This document shows, piece by piece, positions 35,780 through 42,874 of a stretch of DNA of 64,000 nucleotides. The position numbers and the translations under genes were made by a program. A model generated the notes under the pieces. It had not been told where the DNA came from. It saw nothing but the letters and a program-made list of their open reading frames with translations, and searched no databases. Each line of letters starts with the position of its first letter. Position 1 is the first letter of the stretch. Source of the stretch: Candidatus Gastranaerophilales bacterium (GTDB taxonomy: Bacteria > Cyanobacteriota > Vampirovibrionia > Gastranaerophilales > Gastranaerophilaceae); assembly GCA_944323155.1 (NCBI GenBank), contig CALURL010000008.1:19595-83594 (forward strand). Reading direction: 5' to 3'.

Positions 35780-37057
35780 ATGCAAAAGATTGTTAATAAA
35801 AACTCTAACGGGCTAAGCGGAAATATTACTATACCTTCAGACAAATCAATTTCACATAGAGCTGTAATGTTCGCTTCAATCGCAAAAGGAAATTGTATTA
35901 TTAAAAATTTTTCTAAAGGAAAAGATCCGCATTCATCCTTAAACGTTTGTAAAAATTTAGGCTTGGATACAGAATTTTTGGATGAAACAACTATAAAAAT
36001 CAATTCTAAAGGCATTTTAATCCAGCCGCAAACTGCACTTGACTGTGGGAATTCCGGGACTACTATGAGACTTATGGCAGGAATTCTTGCCGGACAAAAT
36101 TTTGATTCAACACTTGTCGGCGATTTAAGCCTTTCAAAACGCCCGATGAAAAGGATTATTGAACCACTTTCACTTATGGGAGCGAATATAAAATCAAATG
36201 AGTTTAAAGCACCGTTAAACATTTTTGGAAATAGATTAAATGGAATTATTTACAACTCCAAACTCGCTTCAGCACAAGTTAAATCATGCATTTTACTTGC
36301 AGGATTAAATGCTGAGGGGATAACAACATTTACAGAACCATACACTTCTCGTGACCACACAGAAAGAATGCTTAAATATATGGGGGCAAATATTAATATC
36401 AACGGGAATTCTGTTTCAATCCAAAAATCCGAATTGGAGGCTAAACCTATTGAAATATGCGGAGATATTTCTTCTGCAGCATTTTTCATTGCTGCAGGCT
36501 TAATAGTTCCAAACTCAAAAATAATATTAAAAAACGTAGGTCTTAACCCTACACGTACAGGTATTCTCGAAGCTGCTAAAATGATGGGAGCAGATATAAA
36601 AATTCTTGATAAAAAAACAATTTCCGGTGAAGAAGTCGGTGATTTAGAAGTGTTTACAAGCGGCTTAAAAGGCTGCACGATTGAAGGGGAATTAATTCCG
36701 AAATTAATTGATGAATTACCTGTAATTGCGGTTATGGCAACTCAAGCAGAAGGAGAAACTGTTGTAAAAGACGCGCAGGATTTAAGAAACAAAGAATCAG
36801 ACAGGATTAAAGCAGTTGTCACAGAGTTGAAAAAAATCCGTGCTGATATTCAAGAAACTCCTGACGGATTCATAATCAGCGGGAAAACAAATCTTAAAGG
36901 CGGAGTTGAAGTTGAAACATATCACGACCACAGGCTTGCAATGAGTCTTTATGTAGCAGGATTAATTTGTGAGAAACCTATTTCAATTAATGGATTTGAA
37001 TGGGTAAGCATATCTTTTCCGGAATTTGAAAACTTGTTTACATCATTACAATCGTAA
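35780..37057 (+). CDS. aroA: 3-phosphoshikimate 1-carboxyvinyltransferase (EPSP synthase)
   Basis: It joins shikimate 3-phosphate and PEP in aromatic amino-acid synthesis. Signatures are GNITIPSDKSISHRAVM with the catalytic Lys, LDCGNSGTTMRLMAGILAG, the RPMKRI phosphate site and YHDHRLAMSL near the C-terminus. The 425-residue length fits. A TATGAT box ends 12 bases before the ATG, leaving at most a few bases of leader and no Shine-Dalgarno. Long open frames on the opposite strand are only shadows of this gene. Confidence 0.95.
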   Translation: MQKIVNKNSNGLSGNITIPSDKSISHRAVMFASIAKGNCIIKNFSKGKDPHSSLNVCKNLGLDTEFLDETTIKINSKGILIQPQTALDCGNSGTTMRLMAGILAGQNFDSTLVGDLSLSKRPMKRIIEPLSLMGANIKSNEFKAPLNIFGNRLNGIIYNSKLASAQVKSCILLAGLNAEGITTFTEPYTSRDHTERMLKYMGANININGNSVSIQKSELEAKPIEICGDISSAAFFIAAGLIVPNSKIILKNVGLNPTRTGILEAAKMMGADIKILDKKTISGEEVGDLEVFTSGLKGCTIEGELIPKLIDELPVIAVMATQAEGETVVKDAQDLRNKESDRIKAVVTELKKIRADIQETPDGFIISGKTNLKGGVEVETYHDHRLAMSLYVAGLICEKPISINGFEWVSISFPEFENLFTSLQS

Positions 37058-37156
37058 CAAAACTTAATAAAACATTTTTATAAAGGCAATTTCCTTTTCA
37101 TAAAATTTTTTATATATACAAGGTTAGGTTATTTTAAATTATTGAAAGGGTAGGTT

Positions 37157-38188
37157 ATGCCAATTCCAGGATTAGGTTATTACAACAATTATGGAGCATA
37201 CGCAAATGCTCTAAGTGATGATTTTATGGCATCACAATATTTTAGACAATTAGCAGATACCGCACAAAATGGTATCAGCGGTTATTATTCAACCGGCAGT
37301 TACAGCAATCAGCCGCAGACAGATACTTTTGAAAAACAAGAAAGCAGCTCTAATTTTGGCAAAGGTCTTTTATACGGCGGTCTAACAGGAGCAGCAACAG
37401 GTACAGGAGTATATTATCTTGGCACCAAACCTGTTGGAGAAACAGAATTAACAAAAGGTTTTGCAAACGAATTCAACAAACAATATGTTAAAAATTTGAA
37501 AAGTAAAGCAATGGAAGAAGCTTTAAAATCCAGAAACTTGAAAAAAGAAACAATCGAAAACTTACTTGAATTTTCAAAATCCGGCGATACAACAAAACTA
37601 AGTAAAGACGCTTCAGACTATTTAACGTCAAAAGGCCTTGCAGGAAACAAAGACGATGCAGCAAAAGCACTAAAAGAAATCAATGATGAAATTGCTGGCA
37701 AAGTTGATATTCATGATGTAAACTTACAAAACCAGAAATTAGCTAAATACAAAAATCTTGAAGATAAATTCAAAGCATTAACCGATACAAAAAAATCAAC
37801 ACTAGAAAAATTCTTAATTGAAAATGCTGAAGAATTTGGGCTAAAAGGCGCAGATGATGCCGCAACCAAGCTTAAGGTACAGAATTATATGGGCACCTTA
37901 AAAACTTCCCAAATAAAATCTAAAATTAAATCAACAATTTCAACACAAATCACAAATCAGAAAAACTCTGTAAAACAAGCCCAAAATATTTATGACGATG
38001 TATTCAAACTCTGGAACAAAGACAAAAAATTATTCAATGCAGGCGCAACCGATGAAATAACAAAAGCATGCGAAAATGGTTTGAAAAACTTCAAATTGAA
38101 AACAGCAGGCAAATGGGGTGCAATTGCAGCCGGTGCAGTAGCTTTGGGAACCTGGTTATTTGGCGGTTCTTCAAAAACTCAGGCATAA
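37157..38188 (+). CDS. Lineage-type hypothetical protein, helical
   Basis: I do not recognise a family. The 343-residue protein opens with MPIPGLGYYNNYGAYANALSDDFMASQ and a Ser/Gln/Tyr-rich disordered stretch. A Gly-rich possible membrane segment follows (GKGLLYGGLTGAATGTGVYYLG, about 72-93). A long Lys-rich helical body (about 100-320) and a final hydrophobic helix (KWGAIAAGAVALGTWLFGG) complete it. Two small membrane segments flanking a soluble helical domain suggest an inner-membrane scaffold or a protein with a membrane hairpin. GAAAGGG and a further GG precede the ATG at 37157. A terminator follows. Confidence 0.65.
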   Translation: MPIPGLGYYNNYGAYANALSDDFMASQYFRQLADTAQNGISGYYSTGSYSNQPQTDTFEKQESSSNFGKGLLYGGLTGAATGTGVYYLGTKPVGETELTKGFANEFNKQYVKNLKSKAMEEALKSRNLKKETIENLLEFSKSGDTTKLSKDASDYLTSKGLAGNKDDAAKALKEINDEIAGKVDIHDVNLQNQKLAKYKNLEDKFKALTDTKKSTLEKFLIENAEEFGLKGADDAATKLKVQNYMGTLKTSQIKSKIKSTISTQITNQKNSVKQAQNIYDDVFKLWNKDKKLFNAGATDEITKACENGLKNFKLKTAGKWGAIAAGAVALGTWLFGGSSKTQA

Positions 38189-38246
38189 ATTTGAATAGTA
38201 TTACTCATTACTCCATTATTGACCATAATCCTTGACCCTTGAACTA

Positions 38247-38280
38247 AATGCTAACTTTATAAAAAAGTTAGCATTTTTTT
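38247..38280 (+). terminator. Terminator after the 37157-38188 gene
   Basis: AATGCTAACTTT pairs with AAAGTTAGCATT, followed by a run of T. Confidence 0.8.
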
Positions 38281-38380
38281 GTAAAATAAATTATAATATT
38301 TGATTTATTTAATAATGTTGTTGTATACTTTGCATGAAAATTTCAATCGCAAACGCAAAAGGTTTTATACATTTAACACT

Positions 38381-39475
38381 ATGACAAATAATCTTATACA
38401 CAAAAAAGTAGGAATCCCGCGGGCAATCTCTTATTATAATAACTACCCATTTTATTATGGCTTTTTTAAAGCACTTGGAATAGAAATAATATTATCAGAT
38501 AAAACAACTACAAAAATTATTAATCTTGGAACAAAATATGTGGTTTCAGAAACTTGTTTGCCAATAAAAGTTTATGTCGGACATGTTGTTAATTTGTTAG
38601 ACAAAGGCTGTGATGTAATATTTATTCCTTCAATTCAATCAACAGATTACAAAATTAACAACTGCAGTAAAATCAGAGGCTTACCGGAAATAATCAGAAA
38701 TGTAATAAATCGTCCGTTTACAATGATTGAACCAACATTAGACAAAACTGAAAATATTAACTTTTATGATTTTTGGACAGAAACCGCTAAAGCTTTTGGA
38801 ATAACTGACAAAAATCAAATTAAATCTGCAATTAATTCCGGCTGGAGAGTTTATAACAATTTTATAGAAATGACTAAATCAGGAGTATCTTATTGTGAAG
38901 CGTTAGAAAATGCCATAAATGGGAAGTTCGAGAAAAAGACAGTAGATCTGGTGAAACCGCTTTCAATAGCAATAATGGCGCATGGATACAACCTTTTCGA
39001 CGAACGAATTTCTTTAAATTTAATCAAAAAATTAGAAAAGATGGATGTAAAAGTTTATACATCTTTAAGTGTTACCAGAGAAGAATCGTTAAAAGCCATT
39101 GAAAATCTTGGAGAAATTCAATATTGGGCTAACGAACTTGAATTAACCGGTACAGCTGCACATTATTTATTAAATAACAAAGTAGACGGAATTATAGCAC
39201 TTTCAGCCTTCGGCTGCGGGCCTGATTCTTTAATGGTTGATGAAATTGCTTACCACTGCAAAGAACGAAATATGCCGCTTATTCACTTAACCATCGATGA
39301 ACACACCGGAGAAGCAGGATTTATCACTCGAATTGAAGCTTTTATAGATATGCTTATGAGAAAGAAAAGAAAACTGCTTGATAAAAAACATAAACAAACT
39401 ACAATACAAACCAAATCATTTGAAGAAGCAGCTTCTATTAGAAAAAGCAAAGTTTTAACAGGTTCAATGCAATAA
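38381..39475 (+). CDS. 2-hydroxyacyl-CoA dehydratase activase-related protein (DUF2229-like), first copy
   Basis: A 364-residue protein like the C-terminal part of CoA-dehydratase activase-related proteins. It shows IPRAISYYNNYPFYYGFFKALG, cysteines in SETCLPIKVYVGH, NNCSKIRGLPE and AFGCGPDSL, and a final IDEHTGEAGFITRIEAFID. The BadF/HgdC ATPase domain (Walker-type GxGS and DxG motifs) is missing, so it is not itself an activase. The cysteines suggest a bound Fe-S cluster. I start at the ATG at 38381, whose protein begins MTNNLIHKKVGIPRA; the open frame reaches 38300 but that part is not family-like. The stop overlaps the next gene (TAATG). Confidence 0.75.
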   Translation: MTNNLIHKKVGIPRAISYYNNYPFYYGFFKALGIEIILSDKTTTKIINLGTKYVVSETCLPIKVYVGHVVNLLDKGCDVIFIPSIQSTDYKINNCSKIRGLPEIIRNVINRPFTMIEPTLDKTENINFYDFWTETAKAFGITDKNQIKSAINSGWRVYNNFIEMTKSGVSYCEALENAINGKFEKKTVDLVKPLSIAIMAHGYNLFDERISLNLIKKLEKMDVKVYTSLSVTREESLKAIENLGEIQYWANELELTGTAAHYLLNNKVDGIIALSAFGCGPDSLMVDEIAYHCKERNMPLIHLTIDEHTGEAGFITRIEAFIDMLMRKKRKLLDKKHKQTTIQTKSFEEAASIRKSKVLTGSMQ

Positions 39476-40470
39476 TGTATACCAACGATTTTACAAAACC
39501 CTATTATTATCCTGGTGCAATTCATATACATACTAAATTTTCAGATGGTTCAGGTGATATTCAGCAAATAACAAGAGCTGCTAAAAAAAACGGACTCAAA
39601 TGGATTATAATAACAGACCATAATAATCTTGAAATTGAAGAAGGATTTTACAATGGAGTTTGCGTAATTAAAGGTGAAGAAATTTCACCGCCAGATTCAA
39701 ATCACTATCTTGCACTTGGCATAAATAAAGTCATAACACCATGTGATAATCCAGAAATTTATATTGAAGAAGTAAAGAAACAAGGCGGTTTTGGTTTTGC
39801 TGCACATCCAGATGAAGCCGATAACAGAAAAAACAAAGCTAAACCAATAAAATGGACAGATAAAACCATAATTCCTGATGGAATTGAGATATGGAACTGG
39901 TTTTCAGACTGGGCTGATAACTATGATGAAACAAATATTTTAAAAATCGCCTACAGTTATTTTGGCAAAAATAAATTAATAAAAGGCCCGCATAGTGAAA
40001 CTTTAAAATGGTGGGATGATTTAAATAATAAAACAAATGATATTATTCCAGCAATAGGCGGTGTAGATGCGCATGCTTTAAAAATCTCAAAATACATAAT
40101 CCCATTAAAAGTTTTTCCATACAAATGCATGTTTAAAACAGTGACAAACCTTTTGCAGATAGATGAATTACCGCCAAAAGATTTTAACGCACAAAAAGCT
40201 TTAATTTTAAAATCTATAAAATCAGGTAATAACATTATAATAAACAGACATATAAGAGATGAAATTCCAATAATCAAAGTTTGTGATAAATCTCTTATCA
40301 TTAAACTTTCAGTCAATGCAGAAATGCGTATTGTTTATAATGGTTCTGTAATTCATAAAACAATTAACAAATTTTTGAATTATAAATTAGCTCAACAAGG
40401 GAAATACAGAGTAGAAATTTATATAAATAAATCTCCATGGATATTTTCTAATCCTTTTATAATAACTTAA
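39475..40470 (+). CDS. PHP-domain phosphoesterase
   Basis: A 331-residue protein. The N-terminal two-thirds are a PHP domain, with HIHTKFSDGSG and IITDHNN metal motifs, GEEIS, AAHPDE, and IGGVDAHAL giving further His/Asp ligands. The last third (about 240-331) is a separate beta-rich part seen in some PHP phosphoesterases. It overlaps the activase-like gene upstream (TAATG) and a second activase-like gene follows 20 bases later. Substrate unknown; it may remove a phosphate or nucleotide from a small molecule used by its neighbours. Confidence 0.8.
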   Translation: MYTNDFTKPYYYPGAIHIHTKFSDGSGDIQQITRAAKKNGLKWIIITDHNNLEIEEGFYNGVCVIKGEEISPPDSNHYLALGINKVITPCDNPEIYIEEVKKQGGFGFAAHPDEADNRKNKAKPIKWTDKTIIPDGIEIWNWFSDWADNYDETNILKIAYSYFGKNKLIKGPHSETLKWWDDLNNKTNDIIPAIGGVDAHALKISKYIIPLKVFPYKCMFKTVTNLLQIDELPPKDFNAQKALILKSIKSGNNIIINRHIRDEIPIIKVCDKSLIIKLSVNAEMRIVYNGSVIHKTINKFLNYKLAQQGKYRVEIYINKSPWIFSNPFIIT

Positions 40471-40490
40471 ATTCGTGTTAGGATACTTTT

Positions 40491-41642
40491 ATGAAAATGA
40501 AAGAAAAACTTGAAAAAGAAAAAATGGGAAATACAATTCCGGCCCAAAACCGTATAATTGCATGGCCAAGAATGGGAAGAATTGATATTCCGCTAAAAGC
40601 ATTACTTGTTTCTTTAGGAGCAAAAGTTGTTATTCCGCCGCCAAACAGCAATGAAGCTTTGGAAATAGGTGTTAGAAACAGTATTGAAGGTATTTGTTTA
40701 CCGTACAAATTAAATCTTGCAAATTACATAATGGCTCTTGATAAAGGTGCAAATACTTTAATGATGTTTCAGGCACCAGGCTCTTGCAGACTTGGAAATT
40801 ATACCAAAATGGCTCAAAAAACTCTTAAACAAATGGGTTATGAGTTTGACATGGTAATATTTGATATGTACAAAAGCAAGATGAAACAAACCCTTCAGGC
40901 TTTCTGGCATGTAACCCGTTGCATAAACCCGTGGCGATATTACAAAGGTTTTAGCCTTGGGTTTAACAAATTTTTTGCTATAGACACTGCAGAAAGACTA
41001 TTATTCTACACACGCCCCAGAGAAATTCATAAAGGTGATGCCGAAAAATGTTACAACAAATGGCTTCAAATAGTCGATGAAACAAATTCTGTGTGGAAAG
41101 CAAAACAATTAAAAAAACAAATTATCAAAGATTTTAAACAAATTCCAATAGACAAAAATAAAGATGTTCCTATTGTTTATTTAATTGGAGAATTTTTTGT
41201 ATTGCTCGATCCATATACAAATCAAAATATTGAAAAAGAATTAGGCGACATGGGCGTAGAAGTTCAGCGCCAGATAATGTTCGGCGATTGGCTGGAACAT
41301 GTTTTAAAGCCGTCGATTTTTTACAGAAAAGAATCCCATAGAGAGCGCTCCGTAAGATATGCAGAAAAATATATGAAACGGGCAATAGGCGGGGAATGTA
41401 TTGAAACCATCGGTGATACAGTGTATGCAGCAAAACACGGTGTTGACGGCATAATTCATATTTCTCCATTTTCCTGCATGCCGGAAATTGTTGCCCAAAA
41501 TATTCTTCCCAAAGTGAGTAAAGAAGAAGATATACCTGTTATGTCACTGGTTTTAGATGAACAAACAGGCAAAGCCGGATACATCACACGTATAGAAGCT
41601 TTTATAGACCTCGTTAAAAGAAATAAGCTAAGAAAAAAATAA
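40491..41642 (+). CDS. 2-hydroxyacyl-CoA dehydratase activase-related protein (DUF2229-like), second copy
   Basis: A 383-residue paralogue of the 38381-39475 protein. It has PRMGRIDIPLKALLVSLGAKVVIPPP, cysteines in IEGICLPYKLNLAN, GSCRLGNYTKMAQ and SPFSCMPEIVAQ, and ends with LDEQTGKAGYITRIEAFID, matching the first copy's tail almost exactly. The ATPase activase domain is again missing. The two paralogues could form a heterodimer around a shared Fe-S centre, like the alpha/beta subunits of 2-hydroxyacyl-CoA dehydratases, but neither is a normal subunit. A separate ATPase would have to be encoded elsewhere. Confidence 0.78.
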   Translation: MKMKEKLEKEKMGNTIPAQNRIIAWPRMGRIDIPLKALLVSLGAKVVIPPPNSNEALEIGVRNSIEGICLPYKLNLANYIMALDKGANTLMMFQAPGSCRLGNYTKMAQKTLKQMGYEFDMVIFDMYKSKMKQTLQAFWHVTRCINPWRYYKGFSLGFNKFFAIDTAERLLFYTRPREIHKGDAEKCYNKWLQIVDETNSVWKAKQLKKQIIKDFKQIPIDKNKDVPIVYLIGEFFVLLDPYTNQNIEKELGDMGVEVQRQIMFGDWLEHVLKPSIFYRKESHRERSVRYAEKYMKRAIGGECIETIGDTVYAAKHGVDGIIHISPFSCMPEIVAQNILPKVSKEEDIPVMSLVLDEQTGKAGYITRIEAFIDLVKRNKLRKK

Positions 41643-41766
41643 TAAAATATGTAAAGATTGTGACATTTATCTTACCCATGTGGCTAAATTTTCTTGCTAG
41701 ATAATTGTGTTCATGATAGCTTTAGAGAAAGAAAAAGAAGGTCTTAAGTAAAGAGGGGATTGAATA

Positions 41767-42822
41767 ATGGCAACAGAATCCAGAAACAAAATGACATTTG
41801 AACGTTTAAAATATTATAAACATCTCGGGGGGGGGGCACTTGAATGCATTGCCAGCAGGCTTTCACGGACTCCAAAACCTCTGTGTTTTTCACTTATGGT
41901 TACAAGCAAATGTAATTGCGACTGTGATTTTTGTTTCTGGAAATCTAAAAAAGGTCAAGACGATATGCCGACTGATGAAATCGTAAGACTTTTGACAGAA
42001 GCCGGACAAATAGGTTATATGGATAGCATTCTCTGGGGTGGCGAACCTCTTATGAGACAAGATTTTACAGAAATATGCAAAGCCTCTCATGATGCAGGTT
42101 TATATACAAAAATCGCGACAAACGGCTGGTTTTTGGAAACTAATCCCGGATTTGCAAAATATACAGATTTGATGTTTGTATCACTTGATGCTATTGGAAA
42201 AGCTCATGATGATATTCGTCATATGCCTGGAATTTGTGATAAAGTTATGAGCGGTATTGAATACCATAAAGTTCACTCTCCGAAAATGAGAATTTATGTC
42301 TGCTGTACAGTTTCAACTCAAACTAACTTTGAACAAATTAAAGAAGTTGCACAATACTGCAAAGATGCTGATATATTATTATACTTTACTGTTAATAAAG
42401 CTGCTTCAGTACCTGACGAAGCAGAAAATGTTGTTGAAACAGAACTTGAAAACGAACAATTAGCAGAAATGTTTATAAAAATTAAAGAACTCAAAAAACA
42501 AGGATATCCAATTAGAAATTCATACTATTTCATGGATTACATTATTAATAAGAAAACATACTATGAATGCCACTGGCCAAGAATTGCAACTGTTATCTAT
42601 TCAAACGGAGAAATGCTTCGCTGTTATGACAGAAAACCTTTTATCAGCGTAAGAAACAGATCTTTGAAAGATGTTATAAAAGATCCTCTGTTTATTGAAA
42701 CAGTTAATAAATGCAAAGACTGCAAACTAGCCTGTGTTGGCAACTACGCGCTTGACGCATCAGGTTTGTGGAAACTTGAGTGGCCGGCTATTAAATCATT
42801 AATGGAAATTGCTATTACTTAA
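41767..42822 (+). CDS. SPASM-type radical SAM protein with in-frame G10 tract
   Basis: A 351-residue radical SAM enzyme. The [4Fe-4S]-SAM motif is CNCDCDFC (Cys49, 53, 56), followed by LWGGEPLMR (a GGE-type SAM motif) and later CKDCKLACVGN, a SPASM-like auxiliary cluster site. Such enzymes modify peptides, proteins or small molecules; the target here is unknown. Codons 21-24 run through ten G (41827-41836), encoding three Gly. One extra G gives a TGA at once and one fewer gives a stop about 65 codons on, so expression could switch by slippage. AGAGGGG precedes the ATG. It follows the activase-like genes and precedes the SLBB export gene. Confidence 0.85.
   Translation: MATESRNKMTFERLKYYKHLGGGALECIASRLSRTPKPLCFSLMVTSKCNCDCDFCFWKSKKGQDDMPTDEIVRLLTEAGQIGYMDSILWGGEPLMRQDFTEICKASHDAGLYTKIATNGWFLETNPGFAKYTDLMFVSLDAIGKAHDDIRHMPGICDKVMSGIEYHKVHSPKMRIYVCCTVSTQTNFEQIKEVAQYCKDADILLYFTVNKAASVPDEAENVVETELENEQLAEMFIKIKELKKQGYPIRNSYYFMDYIINKKTYYECHWPRIATVIYSNGEMLRCYDRKPFISVRNRSLKDVIKDPLFIETVNKCKDCKLACVGNYALDASGLWKLEWPAIKSLMEIAIT
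41827..41836 (+). repeat. Mononucleotide tract, 10 G, inside the radical SAM gene
   Basis: Flanks are CTC(G)10CAC, almost the same as the other tract's CAC(G)10CAC. It lies at codons 21-24, upstream of the catalytic cysteines, so slippage would abolish activity. Confidence 0.9.
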
Positions 42823-42874
42823 AAATAAATAATTATAAAAAATCTGGGTTACTTTGGAAATATAAAGGGAAATC

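Noticed and set aside
35692..36222. 176-codon minus-strand frame opposite aroA
   Set aside because: aroA on the plus strand has all its motifs across this region; the antisense frame is a codon-bias shadow, as is 36250-36678.
38220..38246. CCTTGACC-type short repeat before a terminator
   Set aside because: Too short and not found elsewhere in the window.
38300..38380. N-terminal extension of the first activase-like protein
   Set aside because: The extra 27 codons have no family similarity and no ribosome site; the product begins well at 38381.
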